From Anaerosporobacter mobilis DSM 15930 (GTDB lineage: Bacteria; Bacillota; Clostridia; Lachnospirales; Lachnospiraceae), in the NCBI RefSeq assembly GCF_900142955.1, contig NZ_FRCP01000005.1:62001-126000 (forward strand): DNA of 64,000 nucleotides, read 5' to 3'. Positions within the stretch are counted from its first letter, which is position 1. Each line of letters opens with the position of its first letter. Under the pieces are notes generated by a model, which had not been told where the DNA came from, did not search any database, and saw only the letters and a program-made list of their open reading frames with translations. The position numbers and the translations under genes were made by a program. This document shows positions 16,240-23,962 of the stretch, piece after piece.

Positions 16240-17244
16240 CTATATATGATACCCTTCATAATCCAACGTTCCCAAACAAGTAAGATTTTTGGTATTATGC
16301 AACAAATCTTCTGGTGCTATAAAATATTCCTGCATCAATGAAAACTGTTCTAACCAACTGTCGTCTGCTTTCGAAGTTGCAATTTGCTCTTCTTTCGGAA
16401 CAAATACCTTATTGAATAATTTACAAAAATGAATAACTTGAACAATAAAATCATGTGATAGTTCATATACTTCGTTCTCTTGTGTTATATGATCTGTCTG
16501 TAAATCCTCACTCTTTTGAAGTTCCTTACACAATTCTTCAAGAATTTCCTCCGTATCAGCAACATTACCTTTCATGTTATCAGATGAAAATTGCAAAGAA
16601 TCTGCCTTCAAATCTTCCTCAAACTCCTGATAACGTTCATGAATCTCCTTCACTACCTGTGTTAGTAAAGAAGGATTTCGTTCGCCTTTCATGTGTATCT
16701 CATACTGCGTACCAGCCTCTTTATAACAATGGTATGCAAACTGGGAGCACATCATCGGATTCTTCCCATCATGAAGAAGCTGATTAAACAGTTCAATCAT
16801 TGTACCCATTGCTAATTTCATTAGTTTCGTTCCTATTTGACACAGATGAAATGTGTCAGATATATCTTTAACGAGAAAATACATAGCTAGAAATGGTTGT
16901 GCTAAAGAGGCATAAGGCCATTTTGCTTCAACATATCGGTCAACAATATCCATAACGGGCTGCATATCCTTTTCTTCCGGAATCAGTCGCATTACATAAG
17001 CAACACGCTCAGTTCGATCAAGTAAAGTACTATAAGTCGCATACTTTGGTGTTTCCTCTGCAATATACCCCACACCATTAAAATCAAGTCCCTCCATGAT
17101 TCCTCGACTAACGGTTGCATGTGTCACCTTTGATTTTGTAAGTAATGCGATGGCACGTGATATAATATCACCTTCTTCACATTCTAATAATACAATATCT
17201 CCTTTCTTTAAATCGGATACCTTCACTGTATTCAATTTCACCAC
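16240..17244 (-). CDS. permuted papain-fold (YiiX/LRAT-like NlpC/P60 superfamily) hydrolase
   Basis: A 334-residue protein. The N-terminal LKKGDIVLLECEEG segment followed by KVTHATV puts a His at residue 42. MMCSQFAYHCYKEAG puts the nucleophile-like Cys at 166. His-before-Cys order is the mark of circularly permuted papain-fold enzymes (YiiX/YaeF, LRAT), which hydrolyse or transfer acyl or peptide bonds. The C-terminal half (~200-334) is acidic and helical and not recognised. The start is GTG, 6 nt after a GGAGG. It follows the response regulator by 36 nt, so it is probably co-transcribed with the two-component genes. There is no signal peptide. Substrate unknown. Confidence 0.7.
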   Translation of the reverse strand: MVKLNTVKVSDLKKGDIVLLECEEGDIISRAIALLTKSKVTHATVSRGIMEGLDFNGVGYIAEETPKYATYSTLLDRTERVAYVMRLIPEEKDMQPVMDIVDRYVEAKWPYASLAQPFLAMYFLVKDISDTFHLCQIGTKLMKLAMGTMIELFNQLLHDGKNPMMCSQFAYHCYKEAGTQYEIHMKGERNPSLLTQVVKEIHERYQEFEEDLKADSLQFSSDNMKGNVADTEEILEELCKELQKSEDLQTDHITQENEVYELSHDFIVQVIHFCKLFNKVFVPKEEQIATSKADDSWLEQFSLMQEYFIAPEDLLHNTKNLTCLGTLDYEGYHI

Positions 17245-17279
17245 AAAAATCCTCCTTCTATTTTTATTTACAGTTTTCT

Positions 17280-18017
17280 TTAGAAAGTATTAAAAACTGC
17301 TTTTAACTCCCTCACTTTGTTTCTACTAACTGGAACAATCTCTTTGCTCTCACGAAAGAACATATCATACGTATAATTAATTCTTGGTCGAAACTTATCC
17401 ACCTTAGATAAATTAACTAGATAGCATTTATGGGTTCTAAAAAAAGCTTTCTTCTTTAATTTATCCTCGTAGAAATTCAAAGCTTTATTCCCCTTATAAG
17501 TTTTATCTTTACAATGAATCTCGGTTCCTCCCTGTACCGTTTCGATATAGAAAATATCACTATAATTCAACAATACAATATTCTCGTTATCGTATCCACA
17601 AATAATATCCAAATCATAAGTACTACTATCACTTACGACTTCAAGCTCTTTCTTTTTGTTTGCAATACCCGCTAATTTACCAATACAACTATTTAAACGT
17701 TCTTTCGTACAGGGTTTTAGTATATAATCAAGGGCATTAATTTCAAATGCCTTTATTGCAAAATCATCAAAAGCGGTGACAAAACAAATTTTAATTTCTG
17801 GTTGTAATTCGGCAAGCAATTCTGCTATGTAGATTCCACTAATATTAGGCATGTCTATATCAAGGAATAGTAAATCTATGGATTCTTTTATTAACCATCT
17901 AAGCCCCTCACAAGGATCGGTGAATATGTTAACAACAGTTATTGCAGCATAATCTTCTATCAATGAATACAACTGCATTGCAGCATTTTTTTCATCATCT
18001 ATTATTACAGCTCTCAA
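17280..18017 (-). CDS. LytTR-family response regulator
   Basis: A 245-residue regulator. The receiver domain (1-120) has acidic residues IIDDE at the N-terminus, phospho-acceptor Asp53 in LLFLDIDMPNISG, and a conserved Lys in LDYILKPC. The LytTR DNA-binding domain (140-240) contains IFYIETVQGGTEIHCKDKTY and FFRTHKCYLVNLSKV. LytTR proteins bind paired 9-bp direct repeats. The start is TTG, 5 nt after GAGG, with that site overlapping the end of the kinase gene, implying translational coupling. Likely targets are the adjacent glycine-rich and RHS genes. Confidence 0.9.
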   Translation of the reverse strand: MRAVIIDDEKNAAMQLYSLIEDYAAITVVNIFTDPCEGLRWLIKESIDLLFLDIDMPNISGIYIAELLAELQPEIKICFVTAFDDFAIKAFEINALDYILKPCTKERLNSCIGKLAGIANKKKELEVVSDSSTYDLDIICGYDNENIVLLNYSDIFYIETVQGGTEIHCKDKTYKGNKALNFYEDKLKKKAFFRTHKCYLVNLSKVDKFRPRINYTYDMFFRESKEIVPVSRNKVRELKAVFNTF

Positions 18018-18019
18018 TC

Positions 18020-19903
18020 TTACCTCTCTCCTTTATATAATTTATTATCTTGTATTAGAAATGTTATGGTGGTACCTTCCTCAAGCATGCTATCTATATG
18101 TAACATTGTTCCATAACAATCCAGTAGACGATAGTTAATGTTGGTAATACCAACTCCTTTTGATTCTGTTTTATTTTGCACAATATCCACTAATTGATTT
18201 CTGCTAATTCCTTTTCCATTGTCTTTGATACAGTATCCTATTCCTTCTTGTTGTTGTTCAATTATAATAAAGATGGATAAAGGCTTTCCTTGAAATCCAT
18301 GTTTAATGGAGTTTTCCACCAAGGGTTGAAGTGTTAACGGTAAAATCTTAGTTTCCAATAAAGTTTCATTCACTTCAAGTGTAAGAGTTATTTTATTATC
18401 CAACCGTATGTTTTCTATTTCAACAAATGAATGCACCAAATCCAACTCTTCCTTCAGTGTATAGAAAATATTGCTCCTATAATCAAATTTGTGTTTAACA
18501 TGGAGGAAATTACTAAAGCATAACAATAACCGCTTTGCTGTTGAAGCATCCTTATCCATTAAATAATAGATATTATTTATTACATTAAAGAAAAAGTGTG
18601 GAGCTATCTGTGCCTGCAAGAATGCAATTTCCATTCGCTTAGCAAGATTCGCCCTTCTAACATTTTCCTCAATATCATAAAAGATGATATAAGATTGACA
18701 TAAGATAAAAAGTAAAACTCCAAGAATATAGTAATCTTCTGACAAGTTCAAGTTGCGATGAAGAAGCCACCGCATATCAAGAAACTGTAATATTCCTCCT
18801 ACCAATAAAAATCCAATTCCAAGAAGCAAAATGAGATTACTCTTTTTGTAGGTCTTTCTCGATAGGATTGTGACATATACACAATAGAACCAATTCAAGA
18901 ACAACACAACCATCAAGATACTATCTGTATAGATAACTGTAAGTGTTGATGCAACTAATATTGAAGCAAAATACAATCCGTCGATACTTCTGATTATGTA
19001 AAAAGATTTCTTAATCGTATACTCTGGAAACATTGTTCGAACAAATTGAATCATTGCAACAACTTGTCCTATAAATGCAAGATACTCGATTTTAATAAAC
19101 AGGGATACTGGGGCATTTGGAATTAATGAAAACAAAATTTCACCATCAAATATCAACTCCAATAAAAAAGAAGCAATGCAAAACAATCCAAGCCAACCAG
19201 ATAGTCGGTTTTTTCGCACCGCCATATTAAAAATAATAAGAAAAAATCCAATCCCAATTATCATTCCCATAAACACTGCATTTCGTAGAATAATCAAATA
19301 ACCATACTTATAGATTCCCGTTGTACTTCCAAGAACAATGCTCGTAATAATTCCGCCTTCATAGCAAGAGTAATTAGAGATTTGTATTACAATCTCTGTG
19401 TCAGCCTGTTCCGTTTGAAATTGAATAATTTTAGGTTCCCAGCTTGCTACTTCACCCTCTTTAGTTGTTGACAAACTGCCATTAGCAGCCATAAATTCTC
19501 CATTAATATATATACGATAAGCACTAGATAAGAATCGTGTTTTTAAGCAGTAATTCGTATGCTCCTTCAGGCGGAGAATTAGCCGATAAGTGCCATAACC
19601 ATATCTGTTTTCTGCCTTTTTAGTATCAAAGGAATGTGTCCAACTTCCAGGTACTTGAATATAAAATGGATTTTCAAAATCATTGGTTTTTAGCTGCATT
19701 GGGTAGAATTCCCACTCCCCATCTAAGGTAATAGCCGATGTCTCTGTCATCTCTGTCGTTGCTATCATCCTACCCTTATTCGCGTTTCCTTGTAGTATCT
19801 CAAAATTATTGTACAGTGAATAAAAAAAGAAGACTAAAAGTAAACAAATAGAGAGATAAATCAATACTTTTTTCATTTTTATGTAATAATGAGTTTTTTG
19901 CAT
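18020..19903 (-). CDS. 7TM sensor histidine kinase (7TMR-DISM / LytS-type)
   Basis: A 627-residue membrane kinase. One N-terminal helix (12-31) leads to an extracellular jelly-roll like the DISM/galactose-binding sensors (LDGEWEFYPMQL, VPGSWTH, YGYGTYRLIL, RIYINGEF). Seven membrane helices follow at ~205-400. The kinase core has the phospho-acceptor His in QIAPHFFFNVINNI near 436. The ATPase lobe has LPLTLQPLVENSIKHG and DNGKGIS. The PHFFFN type is the usual partner of LytTR regulators, and one is encoded 3 nt away. The jelly-roll suggests a sugar or cell-wall ligand. It has its own strong promoter. Confidence 0.9.
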   Translation of the reverse strand: MQKTHYYIKMKKVLIYLSICLLLVFFFYSLYNNFEILQGNANKGRMIATTEMTETSAITLDGEWEFYPMQLKTNDFENPFYIQVPGSWTHSFDTKKAENRYGYGTYRLILRLKEHTNYCLKTRFLSSAYRIYINGEFMAANGSLSTTKEGEVASWEPKIIQFQTEQADTEIVIQISNYSCYEGGIITSIVLGSTTGIYKYGYLIILRNAVFMGMIIGIGFFLIIFNMAVRKNRLSGWLGLFCIASFLLELIFDGEILFSLIPNAPVSLFIKIEYLAFIGQVVAMIQFVRTMFPEYTIKKSFYIIRSIDGLYFASILVASTLTVIYTDSILMVVLFLNWFYCVYVTILSRKTYKKSNLILLLGIGFLLVGGILQFLDMRWLLHRNLNLSEDYYILGVLLFILCQSYIIFYDIEENVRRANLAKRMEIAFLQAQIAPHFFFNVINNIYYLMDKDASTAKRLLLCFSNFLHVKHKFDYRSNIFYTLKEELDLVHSFVEIENIRLDNKITLTLEVNETLLETKILPLTLQPLVENSIKHGFQGKPLSIFIIIEQQQEGIGYCIKDNGKGISRNQLVDIVQNKTESKGVGITNINYRLLDCYGTMLHIDSMLEEGTTITFLIQDNKLYKGER

Positions 19904-19937
19904 CTAAGCATCCTTTATATGTATTTTTTACATGTTA

Positions 19938-19966
19938 ATTATAGTATTTTTTCCTCTAATAGGCAA
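19938..19966 (-). promoter_or_regulatory. promoter for the sensor kinase operon
   Basis: On the minus strand: -35 TTGCCT, 17-nt spacer, perfect -10 TATAAT, just upstream of an AAAGGA site and the kinase ATG. Confidence 0.7.
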
Positions 19967-19983
19967 ACAAAAACTCATTAAGA

Positions 19984-20025
19984 CAAAAACAAGAAGAAAC
20001 AGTAAAAGTTCTACTGTCTCTTCTT
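19984..20025 (-). terminator. terminator after gpsA
   Basis: AAGAAGAGACAGTA pairs with TACTGTTTCTTCTT around a 7-nt loop, followed on the minus strand by GTTTTTGT. It isolates the kinase operon from gpsA. Confidence 0.85.
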
Positions 20026-20039
20026 ATATACTAATCTTA

Positions 20040-20996
20040 TTAAAATTCATTCTTTAAGGATCTTGTAAATAATCCATTTAAAACATCTTTGGCATCTTTT
20101 TCACGATAAAGAATCTCATATACTGCAGTACAAATCGGTAAATCCACACCATAGTTCTTACCCAGATTCAACATAGCTTTTACCGTATAGTAACCCTCTG
20201 CTAACTTATCAAAAGGCTCTTTTTTAATGTATGCTTCTCCAAATCTTCTATTATGACTGAACTGCGAGAACACAGTAGCCTCATAATCTCCTAGATGACA
20301 TAGACCATATGCTGATAATTCATTACCACCCATTGCCTTAATCAACCTAGCAACTTCTCTTGTTCCTCTTGACATGAGTGCTCCTTTTAATGTGGATAAA
20401 TCAAGTCCGTCAAGCATACCTGCTGCAATACCAATTACGTTCTTTGCAGCGGCACCAATCTCATTTCCAATTAAATCTTGTCCATAATAAAAACGAATCA
20501 AATCACTAGAGAATTCATTCACTAACAACTCTTTTGTTTTGCTATCGTTACTGTCAATTACCATACAGTTTGGAATGCCATGATAGAATTCTTGTACATG
20601 ACCAGGCCCTATCCATACTGCAACATTATTCGAGAAATCAAGATTATCATTCGCTATTTGTGATAATCTTCTACCGGTAGAAATTTCGATTCCTTTCATA
20701 CAAAGGACAAAAATTTTGTCTGTAAGCTCATATTGCTTAAGTTCATCCATTAGAGCTTGCAAACCTTGTGAATTAACCGATATCACTATAACGTCCGCTT
20801 CTTTTACACATGCCAAGTTAGTCACTAACTTTATCGATTCCGGAAATACTAATAAATCATTCTTTCGTTCCATAATAAAACGTTGCATATTCTTTGAATT
20901 CTCACGACCATACAGAGTAACATCATGTCCAATACTATCTAAATACCAAGTAATTAAAGAACCCCAACGTCCGCAACCTATTACAGTTATTTTCAT
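20040..20996 (-). CDS. gpsA: NAD(P)H-dependent glycerol-3-phosphate dehydrogenase-like protein
   Basis: A 318-residue GpsA-family enzyme. It has a Rossmann start MKITVIGCGRWGS, the catalytic-site GNEIGAAAKNVIGIAAGMLDGL segment with its Lys, and GLCHLGDYEATVFSQFSHNRRFG at the place of the usual GLGDLxxT segment. It would make sn-glycerol-3-phosphate for phospholipids. An upstream in-frame ATG at 21014 is rejected because the AAGGAG site lies inside those codons, 5-6 nt before the ATG at 20996. The HLGDYEATVFS variant suggests a divergent subfamily; another GpsA may exist elsewhere. It follows ybaK by 60 nt. Confidence 0.85.
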   Translation of the reverse strand: MKITVIGCGRWGSLITWYLDSIGHDVTLYGRENSKNMQRFIMERKNDLLVFPESIKLVTNLACVKEADVIVISVNSQGLQALMDELKQYELTDKIFVLCMKGIEISTGRRLSQIANDNLDFSNNVAVWIGPGHVQEFYHGIPNCMVIDSNDSKTKELLVNEFSSDLIRFYYGQDLIGNEIGAAAKNVIGIAAGMLDGLDLSTLKGALMSRGTREVARLIKAMGGNELSAYGLCHLGDYEATVFSQFSHNRRFGEAYIKKEPFDKLAEGYYTVKAMLNLGKNYGVDLPICTAVYEILYREKDAKDVLNGLFTRSLKNEF

Positions 20997-21056
20997 GTAT
21001 TCTCCTTCTTTCATATTAATTCAAAACTCTAAATAGTTATAGATAATAACGCAAAC

Positions 21057-21527
21057 TTATACAACCAAATCCATTTCCTTGGCCTCTACATATGAGATAA
21101 TTGCATTTGGTTCTAACTCTATTTGACAACCTCGAACACCTGCACTTACTGTAATCGTATCATATAAGGTTGCAGTTTCGTCAATATAGGTAGGATATTT
21201 CTTCTTCATACCTATAGGGGAACAACCACCACGTATATACCCAGTATGTTTCAAAAGGTCTTTTACTGGTAGCAGATCAATCTTCTTCTCTCCTGCTGCC
21301 TTCGCTGCCTTTTTAAGATCCAGCTCCGTTCCAACAGGAATACAAAACACCGCTACACCATGTTTTTCGCCAAATGCTACTAATGTCTTAAATACCCTCT
21401 CAAATGGTAGCCCTATTTGTTTCGCCACATGTTCACCAGCAAGATTGTTCTCATCAACTTCATATTCATGTGGTGTATAAGGTATCTTTGCTTGTTCTAA
21501 TAGTCGCATAACATTTGTCTTATTCAT
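21057..21527 (-). CDS. ybaK: Cys-tRNA(Pro)/Cys-tRNA deacylase YbaK/EbsC
   Basis: A 156-residue YbaK-domain protein that hydrolyses mischarged Cys-tRNA(Pro). Family markers are FKTLVAFGEKHGVAVFCIPVG, ELDLKKAAKAAGEKK with the catalytic-type Lys, and HTGYIRGGCSPIGMKKKYPTYID. Length is normal. It is transcribed with gpsA towards the accessory block and is separated from rng by 283 bp of repeat-like DNA. Confidence 0.93.
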   Translation of the reverse strand: MNKTNVMRLLEQAKIPYTPHEYEVDENNLAGEHVAKQIGLPFERVFKTLVAFGEKHGVAVFCIPVGTELDLKKAAKAAGEKKIDLLPVKDLLKHTGYIRGGCSPIGMKKKYPTYIDETATLYDTITVSAGVRGCQIELEPNAIISYVEAKEMDLVV

Positions 21528-21810
21528 ATTAACCTCCTTGTTCCTTCTAGAATAATTAGGAATCCAGTAATTTATGCTTTTTAATAAAGTCTAAGGGATA
21601 TTTATTCATCAGATGTCAAAGTACTTGTGTAGTGTGTAACAGAGAAACTCCTAGTAAAGTAGTTAGATGCTAGAACCACCCATATACTCTGTAAGAAACG
21701 ATAGCGCAATAACTGTAGAACTTCTTAGTGTGAGCATAAGCAAATAGGAAGGCGAGGCATGGACGCCGAGCTAGCCTGAACCACGACAGGATTTTCGCAA
21801 CTCTAAACAC
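21528..21810. other. non-coding 283-bp spacer with several dyads
   Basis: No gene is visible. It holds ACAGAG and CTCTGT arms (near 21639 and 21698) enclosing two CTAG blocks. A palindrome-rich stretch follows (GGCGAGGCATGGACGCC, near 21752-21768), then CCTG/CAGG arms next to the rng stop. Near 21787 AGGATTTTCGCAACTCT faintly resembles the MITE terminus. It could be a decayed repeat or a structured 3' UTR of rng. Confidence 0.4.
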
Positions 21811-22995
21811 CTACTTCATCTGTTCGTGCAATGGTTTTCGAACCTTCTTACGTGTTATCTCAACTAAGTTTAAAGCAGTAATATCAACTACTGTTGTCTT
21901 AACAGGATCTTTTCGAAACAAATCTGTTAACTCTCTCATAAGAATTTCTTGATCCTTTTTATCTAATAAATCTATAAAGTCAATTATAATAATTCCCGAT
22001 AGATTACGCAAGCGAATTTGTCTTGCCGCTTCTCTTGCTGCTTCAAGATTAATCTTAAGAAATGTCTCTTGCGCCTTCTTCTTACCGGCTATGGCCTTTC
22101 CTGTATTCACATCTATAACGTTAAAGGCTTCTGTATGCTGAATAACAAGATAAGCACCCGATTTAAGCCAGACATGTTCCCTCGTTGCCTCATCTAGTCT
22201 CTTATCGATATTATAAACTGCACTTAATTTGATTTGATCATCTTGGTATAGGCGTAACTTATCCAAGTCTTCTTCTTGATACGTTTCAAGATATTCCTTA
22301 ATCTGGGTAAAAATAAGCTGATCATCCGTAACAATTTCCGTAAGGGCATTCGCATAGCCATCTCGAATATCACATAGATACGCTGATGGTGTTTTATACA
22401 CCAATGAAAATGCACTTCGATGCACACCGAACACGGTAATCTCCTCATATCTCTTAATTAATGTTTCAATTTCTCCTCGTAGTATCTCTTCTGATGCACC
22501 TTCCGCATTCGTTCGAATAATAAATCCATACTCACTATTCTTATAAGAAGATAGAATCTCCCTTAAGCGCTTCTTCTCCTTATCCGAAGTAATCTTAGAT
22601 GAAACACCAACCTTAGTCTTCCCGTGTGTTAAGACAACATATTTTCCAGTGAAGTTCAAATGGCATGTAGCTACTGGAGCTTTCGTCTTAATATTCTCTT
22701 TCTCAATCTGCACTAAGATTTCATCTCCCATAACTAGCCTATCCGACTTTTTATCTTTCACATATATAGGATACTTATTCTCTTCCAAAGAATAATAACA
22801 CATTACACCATCTGCAATTTCTATGAATGCAGCGTTGATATTTTTGACAATATTCTTAACTTTGCCAACATATATATTCCCTAATAAACTGTCTGAATCC
22901 ATAGAGTCAACGCGCAACTGTACGAATTCATTGTCTTCAATTAAGGAAGATATTATTCTATTCTCTTTCGTCGTTAAGACTAGCTTATTGTTCAT
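21811..22995 (-). CDS. rng: ribonuclease E/G family endoribonuclease
   Basis: A 394-residue RNase E/G-type enzyme. An S1-like N-terminal segment (residues 35-120) is followed by the catalytic domain with its two metal-binding Asp motifs, FNVIDVNTGKA and IIIIDFIDLLD. The protein stops at VEITRKKVRKPLHEQMK, just before the place where most relatives carry the CPxC zinc-link needed for dimerisation. No such codons lie beyond the stop in this frame. The start at 22995 is preferred to an in-frame ATG six codons upstream because GGAG lies 5 nt before it. It belongs to the radical-SAM/rng cluster. Confidence 0.9.
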   Translation of the reverse strand: MNNKLVLTTKENRIISSLIEDNEFVQLRVDSMDSDSLLGNIYVGKVKNIVKNINAAFIEIADGVMCYYSLEENKYPIYVKDKKSDRLVMGDEILVQIEKENIKTKAPVATCHLNFTGKYVVLTHGKTKVGVSSKITSDKEKKRLREILSSYKNSEYGFIIRTNAEGASEEILRGEIETLIKRYEEITVFGVHRSAFSLVYKTPSAYLCDIRDGYANALTEIVTDDQLIFTQIKEYLETYQEEDLDKLRLYQDDQIKLSAVYNIDKRLDEATREHVWLKSGAYLVIQHTEAFNVIDVNTGKAIAGKKKAQETFLKINLEAAREAARQIRLRNLSGIIIIDFIDLLDKKDQEILMRELTDLFRKDPVKTTVVDITALNLVEITRKKVRKPLHEQMK

Positions 22996-23155
22996 ACCTG
23001 CTCCTATCTGCACTTGCTGTTAGTTCGAAGTTTGAGTTATTAAAACATAGTCTACCTAATCAAGTGTGCACAAATACGGTTATAAAGAAATTCAAATGGA
23101 ATGTCTCTATAACCGTATCCTATATTTTTCTTAATATGCAACTATTTCGTTACAT

Positions 23156-23962
23156 TTATTTCACGTCATTAAGTGGAACAAGTTTTCTTTCCTCTTCTGT
23201 TCCAAGATCTGCGTATACTTCCATTCGATGAACTTGATAAGCAAATGGATTGAAAACTACATTCTCTGCTTGGCAAAAAGCTTGCATAACTAACTCAGGT
23301 TTTAAATTATTTACACTACCAGTTGCTAATTGCATGTAGCAGACACAATCATTATCATACCTTTCCGCAACACTGTTTTCACAGAAAGCACCACCAAGTT
23401 CAGCAAATGTCTTTGCATCAAAAGCCACCTGATAGATAAATGGTTTGATGTCCACTTCATTCTCGCTCTTCTTAGATTTCTTAAGAATTACGATTTGTTC
23501 TTTTGCTATAAATGCTTCAAAATGTTCTTTGAAGTTTTCTATCGTTAATGAAGTTTCAAGAACATGTCCGTCTTCATCTGTAACAGCTTCGAATGCATAA
23601 CCGTCTTTTAGTGAGATTTTGTAATCTGCTCCTGCTACGATTGACATAGAATTCTTGCTAGTATCAGGTAGAAGCTTGAAATCTACTACCCTAATATCAC
23701 TTACCATAGCTTCATTCATCTTAGCAACCATCTCTTCTTCTGTAAGGGTAGATAACAACTGCATGTCAAGATATTCTCCATCACTTGTTAATCCCACTCC
23801 AAGAGGTGCTGCAAAGGATAATAACATATGAGGACTATACCCCTTTGAATACTCAATATCAATCTCTGCACGGCGGAATGCCTTTTGAAAATATCGCATC
23901 ACATCAAGGTGACCAATAAACTTTAAGTTACCTGTCTTAGAAAATTTTACTCTTGCTTTCAT
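23156..23962 (-). CDS. TIGR03936-type radical SAM-associated protein (DUF2344)
   Basis: A 268-residue protein opening MKARVKFSKTGNLKFIGHLD and continuing FSYSKGYSPH-type sequence (IEYSKGYSPHMLLSFAAPLGVG, residues 37-58), which defines the DUF2344 family. It lacks the radical SAM Cys cluster and is thought to partner the protein encoded just upstream. Its ATG abuts the TAG of that gene and its ribosome site lies inside it, so the two are translationally coupled. Proposed links to RNA modification are unproven. Confidence 0.9.
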   Translation of the reverse strand: MKARVKFSKTGNLKFIGHLDVMRYFQKAFRRAEIDIEYSKGYSPHMLLSFAAPLGVGLTSDGEYLDMQLLSTLTEEEMVAKMNEAMVSDIRVVDFKLLPDTSKNSMSIVAGADYKISLKDGYAFEAVTDEDGHVLETSLTIENFKEHFEAFIAKEQIVILKKSKKSENEVDIKPFIYQVAFDAKTFAELGGAFCENSVAERYDNDCVCYMQLATGSVNNLKPELVMQAFCQAENVVFNPFAYQVHRMEVYADLGTEEERKLVPLNDVK

